Shown here one piece after another: positions 1 to 10,900 of a DNA stretch of 25,856 bases. The stretch is from Branchiostoma floridae (taxonomy: Eukaryota > Chordata > Leptocardii > Amphioxiformes > Branchiostomatidae): the NCBI RefSeq assembly GCF_000003815.2, contig NC_049990.1, positions 17,733,038 through 17,758,893 on the forward strand, read 5' to 3'. The notes beneath the pieces are model-generated. The model was not told the DNA's origin. It ran no database searches and saw nothing but the letters and a program-made list of their open reading frames with translations. A program made the position numbers and the translations under genes. The first letter of the stretch is position 1, and each line of letters begins with the position of its first letter.

Positions 1-906
1 CTCCTCCAAATAATTAATTACAAACTACTTCATCAAATTTTACCATGTGTGTGAGAAATTAAGCAAATGGAGAATACAAGATGAAGATGGTCAAGTAGTT
101 GATCCTGTATGTAAATTATGTGACAGTGGTCATGTTGACAATTATAAACATATGTTCCTGGAATGTAAAAGGCTATAGCTAACTAACCTGTGGAATTTGG
201 TACATACTTCTGTACCATTTAGCCCCGGTAACCCTTATATTGATTTTGAAGAGATGATACTGGGAAAGGTAAACCAGCCAATAAACGAAAATATCCTGAA
301 GAAAAGAATACGAATAATTTCTATAGCAAAGTGGGTTATCTTTAAAACATGGATTTTTTCTAGAAAGTGCCCACGGCCAATTTCAGGCCATAACTTATCT
401 AACATCTTCAATTGTGAACTCAAAAACAGGCTTCATGTTCTGTAATGTTTACTTCTATGTACAATGTACTTAAATAATGATTATTAAGCTCATAAAAAGC
501 AACAACAACTGTTAAACCCATAGTATGTAAACTATAGTTCTAGTCCAGTCTAGATCTACTGTGTTATAACATACTGTAAACTATACTTTGTTATGAAAGA
601 AAAAGTTCCGGATGTTAAAAGTAACTTGTTGTTTTTGATAACCATCTACATGTATCATAATTATTCCATGACAATTGTGGCAACCATGTGGTGTATATTG
701 GTTTTACATAATAGCCTGTATAAGTACATGAGAGAAATGCTTATATAGACAATGATACTTCTTCCGTGCGCATTACCTATTGTGTATTTCACTAGTACTT
801 CAAATTACTCCATGTACAATAGTAGCTTAGATACTCTGTTGTTGACAAATGTATTATTTGTTTTTACTAATAAAGCCTTGAAAAAAAAAAAATAAAAAAA
901 AAAAAA
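1..906 (+). mobile_element. 3' end of a decayed LINE (L1/Tx1-like) with poly(A) tail
   Basis: Translation in the frame through 53-172 gives a C-x2-C-x5-H-x4-H-x4-C pattern (CKLC ... HVDNYKHMFLEC), as in the zinc-binding segment at the end of many LINE reverse transcriptases. It is followed after one in-frame stop (TAG near 173) by a Trp- and Lys-rich tail ending at 445. The first 50 bases continue the same protein in another frame (IINYKLLHQILP), so there is at least one frameshift and one stop: this copy is dead. The stretch 446-868 looks like a 3' UTR. AATAAA at 869-874 is followed by a poly(A) run at 881-906 with a single T. The 5' end lies outside the window, so the target-site duplication cannot be read. 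Assignment to L1/Tx1 rather than another LINE clade is inference. Confidence 0.72.
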
Positions 907-914
907 GCTAGAAA

Positions 915-3704
915 ATGTCAAGACACACGGTCGTCAGAGCTTTTTTGACATTTGTACTGTGTATGTCATGTTGCTGCAGCCAAGAAATCTTCAGCGTATC
1001 TGTTTATGAGAACGCCACTGTCGGGACACCAATTTTGGAGGATACACAACCCCTAAAGGCGGCTCCGTCGGTCAAAGTAGGTGGATACACAGTGGAAGGC
1101 GATCCCCACAAGCGATTCCATGTCAGCAATGGTACGTTGTTTCTGATTAACCCTTTGGATTATGGAGTGCAAGATGAGTACATTCTACACCTTACGTCTG
1201 GCCAGTACGAAGATCGGGTCACCATTCGGGTACAAGTTGTGGACGTGCCTGGCTATCCTCCTGTCTTTAACACCAGCTGTGACATACCGACAAGAAACAC
1301 CCCAAGCAAAACATTTCAATAGGTAACTACTAGTGTTTCTGAGAAAGCAAAGAGATATAGTCATCGGACATTTTCTTCCGGTAACCAAAATCATGAATAT
1401 GTCCGTTTCGATAGCAGTAATAACAAGTGCGAAATAAAAGCTGCATGGGCCTTGCGTGCCAGACAGGATACAACAACAGCTTCCAGATTGTTTGAAGATA
1501 ATTGGGAAAATACTGTCTGTGCGAGGAAAATGCGAAAATCGTTTGGGATCTTCCTAGAGGCTAAAAGAAATATTAATAAGACTGCGCTATCACTTTTTGG
1601 GGCATCAGCTAATATTCTCATCTCTCCGAGCTGGATGAGCGACGCCAATGTTAGATTTATGGTTTTATCCCGTCTCATACCAGATTCAAAGGGCTTTTTC
1701 ACATATACCTGTGACTCAAAAGTCTCAGATTACTTGGGATTATCCGAAATAAAATCCTTTTTGAAAGATGTGAATGTAACACTTAAGGCAACAGTACAGC
1801 TGCTGCCGTGTCCTCCACATGGATATGGCCTCTTATGTGAGAGTCACTGTGCATGTAGAAACGGTGCAGATTGTCACAGATTCAATGGAGCCTGCAAGTG
1901 TAAACCAGGTTGGCAGGGGGTCATCTGTGACATACCGAAACAGGAAATGTCAATCAGCTCAACACAAGGACATTTAGATGAACTGTACATTACCAGATCT
2001 GTGACTCTTCATTGTCAAGAACATCATGTCAATGTGACAATACTGACATGGTCGTTTCAACCCGAAAAACGGACGGTCTCATTCAAGCCTTTGAGTATCA
2101 TGAACGGACACAAAGTGGAAATAGTGAATCTTCAGGATAAAAACAATGGCTTGTACACCTGCCAAGCGATCACAACACAAGGAAATGTCCTGACTGCAAA
2201 CTTTACACTCAATGTAACTTCCTGTCCACCCAATCACCATGGATCGAGATGCGAGAAGATCTGCAACTGTCTGCATGGCTCTGACTGTGATCGGTGGGAC
2301 GGCTGTGTTTGTCTGGAAGGTTGGAGAGGATACAGATGTGAGGATCCCTGTAAACCGGGGACGTATGGACTGAAATGTGAGAGTAGTTGTGTCTGTAAAA
2401 ACGGAGCTTACTGCAGTCCTAGCGACGGGACATGTAACTGCACAGCAGGCTGGAAAGGTACGACTTGTAGCGAACCATGCGAGAAGGGCAAATTCGGACA
2501 CAACTGCCAATCTGATTGCACCTGCAAGAACAACGCCACCTGTCATCACGTGGACGGCACCTGCACCTGTATCCCACCATGGTCGGGAACGAAATGTGAT
2601 ATCATCAAGGAGTCAGATCTTCAAGTAGCTATTCTAATTAGTGTTTCTATTGCTATGGGGTTCCTTGCTTTTGTCGGTATTCTAGCATGTAAGAAAAAAT
2701 GTAAACTATTTGACATGCACAAACCACTCCCAGAAGAGGAATATGCTGTATGTGAGTTGAGGAGGATGGAAGAAGACCTGGCAGACAAGTTACGCCCAGG
2801 ATGGCTGGAGCGATGGCAGATAGACAGCAGTCAACTAACATTGGGAGATATGATAGGGATGGGTGCCTTCGGTCTGGTGACACAAGCCAGCCTAGCCTTG
2901 CCTACCGGTCAACGAACCGTTGCAGCCAAGATGATCCGCTTCAACGACAAACTGTGTTACCAGGACTTCTACAGAGAGACAGCGATACTCACAGTGATAC
3001 ATGAGGAAAAGGGATACAATCCCCGAAAATCTAACATTATTCAATTGTTTGGATTTAATATCACATCTAATCCAAAGTGCTTGATCCTCGAGTACGCCAG
3101 CGAAGGAAACCTCTTGAACTTCTTAAGGCAAAAGAAAAATAAGTTACATTATTTGCTGTATTTTGCAATTGACATTACACAAGCCCTCGGTCACCTGAAA
3201 GATCTTCGCATTTCCCATCGCGACGTGGCCGCACGTAACGTTCTAATCACTGAACAGAATATCGCAAAACTCGGCGACTTTGGCCTTGCTCGCGACGTGT
3301 ACAACACAGCACAATACATTCCTGTCAATCACCAAGGCCAAGAACGACGTCTCCCGTTGAAATGGATGGCGATCGAGTCCCTCCTACATCTTCAGTTCTC
3401 GTGCGAAAGCGACCTGTGGTCCTTTGGTGTGCTTCTGTGGGAGATTGTAACAGGTGGGACGGACCCCATGTACGGTAACACACCACAGCCGACCTGTCAG
3501 CAGCTTGTGGAGATCCTACAGCAGGGGATCCGTCTGGACATGCCTGCGGAGTGTCCTCCAGACCTGTACGTCATCATGACGTCATGTTGGAGCGAGGACC
3601 CAACAGCGAGGCCAAATCCAGAAGAAATAAGGGAAAACCTGATTCGTGAACAGGAAAAACTGAACCCACACCAAGTGTTTATTGAGAGGGAGACAGTGGT
3701 GTGA
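915..3704 (+). CDS. Receptor tyrosine kinase with cadherin-like, EGF and Ig domains, single exon, interrupted by one in-frame TAG
   Basis: A single frame of 930 codons runs from ATG 915 (A at -3) to TGA 3702-3704; the only internal stop is TAG at codon 136. Order: signal peptide (residues 1-23); cadherin-like domain (26-119; motifs VYENATVG, PLDYG, PPVFN); a linker with no clear match; EGF (299-339); Ig-like (345-436; LHCQ, Trp, YTCQ); three EGF repeats (437-562) of the Tie-like CxxGxxGxxC spacing; transmembrane helix (570-593) followed by KKKCK; kinase (about 643-920). Catalytic features are intact: glycine loop GMGAFG (648-653), Lys672, HRDVAARN (Asp770), DFGLARD (Asp788) and PLKWMAIES. The catalytic motifs are receptor-type and an active kinase would be expected. 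Ligand unknown. The lack of introns in so long an RTK suggests a retrocopy, though no poly(A) tail follows it. Without readthrough or a hidden intron, translation from 915 yields only a 135-residue secreted cadherin-like fragment; the next in-frame ATG is 1530. It may be a pseudogene or a nonsense allele. Confidence 0.85.
1320..1322 (+). other. In-frame TAG (codon 136) inside the receptor kinase frame
   Basis: Codons before the TAG encode the end of the cadherin-like domain. The same frame then stays open from 1323 to 3701 (793 codons) through all remaining domains. No frame change is needed across the site, so this is a point interruption. CAG to TAG is the simplest cause. The following bases GTAACT resemble a 5' splice site, but a donor there would leave the TAG in the exon. 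Using the TAG as an acceptor would need a weak donor inside the conserved PPVF motif. Confidence 0.9.
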
Positions 3705-4030
3705 TCACAGGGCTCGAAATACCACCTGCATATGCAGGTTAGTGCAGGTAAAATTGGAGCTGTGCATGTATTTCTGGTGTCTACCTGCACTGGCCCATGT
3801 ACTTTGTTTTATACATAAATGTCGTTTCATACATGATGTTGATTGTTCTTAGCTGCATTGACTGTTACCATCTATAAAGTATACAGAAAGCAGTGGTTCC
3901 TGAACAATTTTAGCATGATCCAAACTTCCTAAATAATGGTGCAGGTAAAATTTGTCTGGTGCAGGTAATTTTCAATGTTACCTGCACCAGTGCAGGTATG
4001 CAGAAAAAGGTATTTTGAGCCCTGTGATCA
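3702..4030 (+). mobile_element. Inverted-repeat (foldback) MITE abutting the receptor kinase stop codon
   Basis: CAGGGCTCGAAATACC at 3708 and its near-exact reverse complement GGTATTTTGAGCCCTG ending at 4024 form terminal inverted repeats. Both ends are flanked by TGATCA (3702-3707 and 4025-4030). TGATCA is palindromic, so it may be a 6-bp target duplication or the outer part of the terminal repeats; I cannot decide. The body (about 317 bp) contains several GCAGGT/ACCTGC motifs that pair with each other. The CAGGG end is hAT-like, but a clear 8-bp duplication is not seen. No coding capacity. A relative lies at 16819-17116. Confidence 0.75.
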
Positions 4031-4953
4031 TGACCATGAGGCAATATTTGCTTCCTTGTTATCTATGTGTTAAGGACAAGTTATTGCTAGAAATGAATGC
4101 TTAACCTGATATAGATTATTTACCAAACTGGACACAGAAATAGAAGTTTTATACCCTTTATTGCCTCACACATGCCTCACTCTAACTAAAGCCTCACTCT
4201 AAAATATCACTCAAGATGTAGAATTTTACCATTTGTAATGGACAATTTCTGATTGCTCAACTTTCTCAAAAGATCACAATGCGAGAAGTGTTTATCTTCT
4301 GCACAAGATTCATAATCAATATGCAATATACTTCATAGTATCATAACACAGCATTGTATATCATACATAAAATCAATGTCCTTATGACGTCAATGAAATG
4401 CCTGTATAGTTATGATTATACATCTTTGGAGAAGGTTAGAGAAAACATAGCAGTAAAATGAAGCTATTGCTGAGGTCTAGCAAAAAAAATGTTGTTTTCT
4501 GGCTATGGTCCTGAAAAAACTTAGTGTCGAAAGGTAAAGATTCTCCATTGTTATTTCATTTGTTTGATTTTATTAAGATTTAATCCGAAGTGATCCAACA
4601 AGGCATCAGGCACAATATTTTCAACATCCTGTTGTAAGTATACAGATATACATTGTACAAGCACAAGTATATCAATAAACTACACAAAGAAGGACTACAT
4701 TTGAAGACATTCTTATATCAGCTGTTCAAAGTCCCAAACTGTTAACACAGTGTAAAATACAGGGAGTCTGTTTTGAATTTTGTCACTTAGACATCAGTTC
4801 GAAAAATTAAAGTCATTGTCAGCAGCCATTAAAAAAGCTATGGTTTTCGTTAGCGTCAGTCGGGTAACTGGAAATACATTTTTCTCACTGGGCCTGGGGT
4901 TGCTGTGAGTGTAGGAAGCCTGGTGGTCTTGTGTTGAGCGGACAATGAGTGCT
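4031..4953. terminator. Convergent 3' flank of the receptor kinase and ESD genes, with candidate poly(A) signals
   Basis: This AT-rich stretch separates the 3' ends of two converging genes. On the - strand, AATAAA (TTTATT on +) occurs at 4569-4574 and 4157-4162 and could end the ESD transcript, giving a 3' UTR of roughly 400 or 800 bases. On the + strand AATAAA lies at 4674-4679; if it serves the kinase gene, the two 3' UTRs would overlap. No other gene is seen. The assignments are inference from hexamers alone. Confidence 0.4.
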
Positions 4954-7900
4954 TCAAGCCTTTAGATGCTTTGCATGGTGCTTGATGTGGTCATCCATGA
5001 ATGAGGCCATAAAGTAGTAGCTGTGGTCATAACCCTGAAAGGAACCAAAATGTTTATGGTATGGATGGATTAAACCTTTAGGAAGATACATAACATATAG
5101 TATTTGGTATATAAGTAAAGACCAAGAAGTTTACTTCTAGGGCACATGCTTTAATCATTGTAGACATTTTTTTTTGGAAATCAAATGTTTTAACCATTGT
5201 ATCAAAGAAGACTGTGACCTCTAGGTACATGAGTTGCAATCACTGTACTGGTTAAACAGAAAACTCTTTACAACATCTAAAGTACACATGTTTCAAAAAT
5301 TGTAGCCTGGAACTAGAAACTGTACATAACATGATATATATGTATATTAGATTTATGATTTACATAAGATCAATGTTCTTGTTATGATGAAACACTGGTG
5401 TAATATCAGAACACAAATAAGTGTCCACACCTGGATACAATACGCAGATTTCTTCCCGACGTTATAGGTAATATTGAACGGACTAAGTGTTTTAATAAAT
5501 CGGACTTTGCAATTGCTGTTGTTACAATTTTTGGTTCAAGAACACCAAGTTTTCTCAACTCCTGGTACATTTTGCATTGAATTGTGTGTTTTCTTGAGTG
5601 GGTATGACATAAAATTTATAATAATACAACACAGTGTATTCCACATCACCCTCGGTCCCAGCACGCCACCCCCACCCCCCGCTGGTCAGATCGCCCTCCG
5701 GTCTCCAGCAGTAGGGTGAGCCTTCCTACAATTGGGCTGGTACCTTGGGTGATACAAAACAAATTGTGTTGCATTCTACATATCTAGTCTAGGAGAAATG
5801 GATCATTAGCAGCATGCATACCTCCTGCATCCTCAGCACCACAGGCACCTTGCTCTCCTTACAGGCAGCTACGAAGTTGTCAGGGAGCAGCTGGCCCGCA
5901 GGCAGGAAGTTATCAGCCTTGCCCTGGGGTTTCAGACAGGGTGTTAGTAGTTCATACTTAGGTCTAACGCTGTTATAGAGCTGATGGAATTCTTGTAAAC
6001 AGCTCTAAGTCTAACATGCAAAATATCTATGGTATTTATTGATAGACCAATACTCTCTATGTAAAATTGTATATTTTTTTGGAGCTCATGTGTAGTGTAC
6101 AACTACAAATTACTTATAATTAAGGCTACTTTCTTTTACTAATGAACAAACTACTTAGCAATAAAATTTGAAAAGAGACTGCTATTACTGTCAATAATTG
6201 TTTGTATTTTGATCTCCATTATTGTTACACTGTTAAGCTTCATACTACTAGTATTCTTCTTGGAGTCATTTACAGTTTTGAATAAAAAGTGCAAACTCAC
6301 AGAATTTGTAAACAGAAAATTAAACAAAATCATATGTGGCGACTAAAAGTGAGTGGAATAGGTCAGTGTTCAAAATAAAATGATGTCTTAGAGAGAAGTA
6401 GAAGAATGCACTTAACAAAAAAGATGACACCTCCCTACCTGATCAATGAGTATGTCCACTGGAGGCCCTTGGTATTTCTTCACCAGCTCACTAGCATCAT
6501 ACTCCTGCAGATGGCAGAAAACAAAGATTGTCATGTCTAACACTTGAGGCTTTCATTGTGAAGTAACATGGACGCTCAGAATTCCACTGGGTGCGATAAT
6601 ACAGCCATACAAAAAGTTGTTATAGAGGCCTTCTGAAGGTTGTCTTGAAGTTGAACACATAAATATCTGAAGTGTATAGAACTCAGGATTACTAATGCTA
6701 CATTACTACGTCTCTTTGAACCACTCATGTATCTTTTCACAAGTGGCGATATCATGTCAATATTATGGCATCAATCATAAACTGTACGCAGCATGCAAAG
6801 TAAAGCATACCTGCACACAGCATTAAGTACAATATTAAGTTTCTTATTACCCAGGTAAGAAGTTCGTGGGTTTTCACAATATAAATGGCAAATTATTTTC
6901 TAAACTCATTGTTTGCTAGTATAGAATGGTTACCTTCCAGGTGTCTTTGTTACTTCCCAGGTAGCCAGAAAACGCCTTCTGTCCCCAGGGACAGTTTATC
7001 GGGTTGCAGATGGGGGCAAATGCTGAAACCGACTGAAGGGGAGAAAAAACACAAAGGGTAAAATCAAAGAACAAATGTTCTGGGTGCTTTTCTATAACAT
7101 GCCTATCCACATACCTGTCCCTACTGCTATTTGCCATCCACAAAGGCCTGTCCCTAGTGCTGAACACCACTCATGCACTATCCCTGGTGCAGAATACCAT
7201 ACATATACTAATATAGCTGTCCCTGGTGCTGAAAACTATCCACACACAAGTAAACATACCTGTCCCTGGTGCTAAACACCATTCACACACTAACAAACCT
7301 GTCCCTTCTGCCTGATACCATTCGCACAATGACATACCTGTCCCTAGTGCTGAACAACATTCACATACTAATAGAGCTGTCCCTGGTGCTGAATACCATC
7401 CATATAAAACACACCTGTCCCTGGTGCTGAATACACACTTATCTGCCCCTGGTGCTGTACACCACATACTAACATACCTGTCCCTGATGCTGAACACCAT
7501 TCACACACTAACATACCTGTCCTTGGTGCTGAACACCATTCACACACTAACATACCTGTCCCTGGTGCTGAACACTCCACTAAGATAAAGATACACTTCA
7601 CCAAGATTTTGACTGATTACCATCCATACACCCTATAGCACTGAACTATCATACAGACCCTGTATTTCCCTGGGTTCTTCAGATAGCAGATCAGTGCACC
7701 ATGTCCACCCATGCTGTAGAGATGACACAGAGTGGTCAGGGCATAGAATCATATCGTGACAAAATACAGGAATAGTTTAGTGGCTAACACAGGCAAGAAA
7801 TGACATGAATGCTACTCATTAGGCAAAGACTATGAAAGTGTGTCATTGTAACTGGAATAGTTTCACCTGAACAAATCATAAATTTAGACCAAACATTACA

Positions 7901-10900
7901 ATGAAGTATTATAGCTCTATACACCTTCTGACATCTAACTACCTGTTGTCAATGTACTGCTAAATTTGATAAGCCAAAACAAAATTTCCAAATGCACATG
8001 TAGGTCTATGGTAGTCAAGATCAATTATTTCATACACAGCTTGTCCCAAGTTTTAAGATTATCTATTGTCAACATTTTGTTGTACCCATAACTTATGTAT
8101 GATGACTCTCTCCCCTCACCTGTGACCAAAGATAGACTGCCTGTCAGAGTCCACTGGGAAACTGCTGTTCACCACTGAAGGGAGCTGAAAGTAGAACAAA
8201 CATGTTTTGTACATTAGACAAAAAATCATGGCCTTTTGAAAGATCTTAGTACAAACATTGACTGCAACAACCTAACAAAAGAGAGGTGTGGCCAATACTC
8301 ATACTGATAGGTCTTGAATTATGTGGTAGGCTATAAGTTATCTTCTTTTGTTTTTGAGACCAGGCCATGATTGGAAACATTAGGTGATACTGTCGAGGGG
8401 AAATGTATGTTGAGCCCCCTTGTTCTCTATGTACCTCTTCAGTGACATATGAATACATCCTGTAGTTGGTCTTCCACTTGTCTTCTGTGGCGTTCACATA
8501 GAACCCTGCTCCTGTACCAAAGTCCCAGCCGTCCTCCTCTCCCTCAATGTTGCAACCACCTAGGAATGGGGTAAATCTGGTCAACAGCATCCCATACATA
8601 CATAAGGCCATGTTGAGTTGATTATATGGATGACATCCTCTGGGAACTCCAAAACTGATGCGAGCGAGCGAATAAAAAAAAAAGTTTGGCCCCCCAAAAA
8701 AAGTTGCCTTCAGTATGAAATCAAAGTGGCCAGGAAGGTTGAACATAGGACTAAACACACATAGTATGGTATACCAACAGTTAGGTGTAGGGACCAGTAC
8801 ATAATACGGGTGCAAAACATTTTTTTCTTCTTGGACCAATCCGAAAAAAACAGACCTGAAAAAAACAACAGAGGAACAGGTTTCGCCAATTACAAAATGG
8901 ACACACAAAATTGCCAGTTCTCAAGTTTCCACAGACAATCAAGTCCAGGTTCATGTCCGGACCTGGAAATGATCGTCTGGACCTGAATTTTCTGTACTGG
9001 TACCTCCCCCAACCAACAATAGATTTTTTTTCTTTCTGTCCTTTCACATCTTATTCTTTGACTTTAGATTCATTTTGGCATTCTATGGCATTAGTTATCT
9101 GTTTTCTGATAATTTTTTTTCAATCTACGGAACATTTGTGCTCATTTTACAGCTGCTTTGCACAATTTATTGTGTGGTCGAAAACTTTTTTCAAATCAAC
9201 GTGGCCTAACTGCAAACATATATCATTTGATTCTGAGGACTACCTTCCTTTTGAGATGGCTTTTTTTTAATTGCTAGATATATCAATACACCTCAGCTTA
9301 TCAAATAACTAGTTAAAAAAGCGACTGTGAAATATTATGGGAATTTCAAACTAAATCAAGTTCCTTGTACACATCCAATACATACTGTAAATTCATTGAG
9401 TAATGTTAGTTTGTAATCTTAACAAATTGGACCGAAATCGAGTAGCTTGTGGCATTTAGTTTCAGCAAGGAGAACATGTTTTTCCAGCTACTAGTAGCTT
9501 CAGAGCACTCATTCGATGACAATAGGCCCTCCCACAAGTGGACAGAGGGCACATTGGGCGTTGGAACGCCTGTTTGAATGAGCGCTTGAAAACAATTCCT
9601 TACTTCGCTGATATGTAGGGACCAATCAGCACCCTTGTCCAAAATATGGATGATTCCAGACGTTAACGTGGTCAAGGATCCCAGACGGAACAGCAGAGAA
9701 GCGACTGTATATAGTGTATACAACAAACGCTGGAGCAAACTACTTTCCGTATGGTACCCAGGCTACATAAATCGGGTATCCCTGTTGGATACTGCCTTGC
9801 CACCAATAGATCTACTTGGAGATTAAATCCCCATACTCACGAGGGCTGGTGTCGGGAGCGATGATGATGATGCCATGCTTGGCAGCAGCCCGCTGTGCGC
9901 AGGCCTTGGTGACAAAGTTCTGTTCAGTACAGGTGAGCCCGGACAGCCAGTACAGAACCGGACACTTCCCAGACTCTGCCTGGGGCGGCAGGTACACACC
10001 GAAGTTCATCTTACACTTCAGCTGGGTGCTGTAGGATCATAGGGTAGAACACGATAAAGGTTTAATGACCAGCCCTGAGGTGTATATGGTGCCATGATTC
10101 ATGGTTGGTTCCTAATCCTATAACCAACGAATGAATGACCGAGTGTAGCCCGGGCCAGGCTGTTGCATTCCCTGCCTTTCAAATCCCCATACCTGCATGG
10201 CCAAGTGATAAAATCTTACAATCACTCCTTGCAGTTGCCCCGTGCAAAAGCCATAATGCAGTTTGTGATCGAATTCTACACATCTGACAACTTTGAACAG
10301 CAGCGCCATTTGGGATCTCAACCCTCCTTCTGATTGGATCCAGGCCATTATACTTTATTGGACCGCCCTATATGTTTATGGACTGCTGAAGATGTAACAG
10401 CATCGTAACTGATATGAAATGGGGCCTACTGATTGGTTCACCTCCTCTAGCTATATCATACGTCTAAAAAAAACATACTAAAAGGCATGGAACATTGTGA
10501 AATAGCCACTGTAGTTTTATGATTCTGCTGTGGGAGTGCAGGATATAACAGAATACTTCTTTCAAATAATAGGAATGGTTAATTATGAAATTTTTGCTGA
10601 TGCAGTTTTATGTTTCTGCTGTGGGAGTGCAGGATACAACAGAATACTTCTGTCAAATCATAGGAATGGTAAATTATGAAGTATTTGCTCATGTAGTTTT
10701 ATGTTTCTGCATAATAGGACAAATACCGTAAATTTACTACATTTGTGGAGGCTTAATTTCACAGTAGAAAATCACTTAGGCTGAGGAATGGCTTTGAATG
10801 TGGCATTTTAAGTTCAACAGTTGTAGTAACTATGCATGAAAGCGCATTTGTTTGTAATGTGATGAGTTTACAAAATTAATGTAACAGTGGGGCAGTTGGT

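Noticed and set aside
2079-2549. 156-codon open frame on the - strand within the receptor kinase gene
   Set aside because: It is antisense to the cysteine-rich EGF repeats, where Cys and Gly codons rarely make stops in reverse. It has no domain of its own.
4383-4394. TGACGTCA (CRE-like) site
   Set aside because: A palindromic octamer in a 3' flank, away from any promoter; the same octamer also occurs inside the kinase coding sequence near 3576.
7171-7604. Repetitive 13-residue-period open frames on the - strand
   Set aside because: They come from the 39-bp minisatellite, whose unit happens to be a multiple of three. They lie in an ESD intron.
8246-8908. 220-codon open frame on the - strand as a gene of its own
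   Set aside because: Its centre is ESD exon 3 (8435-8559); the sides are intron and MITE read through in frame.
9406-9738. 110-codon open frame on the - strand
   Set aside because: No recognisable domain, no fit with ESD exon joins, and located in an intron.
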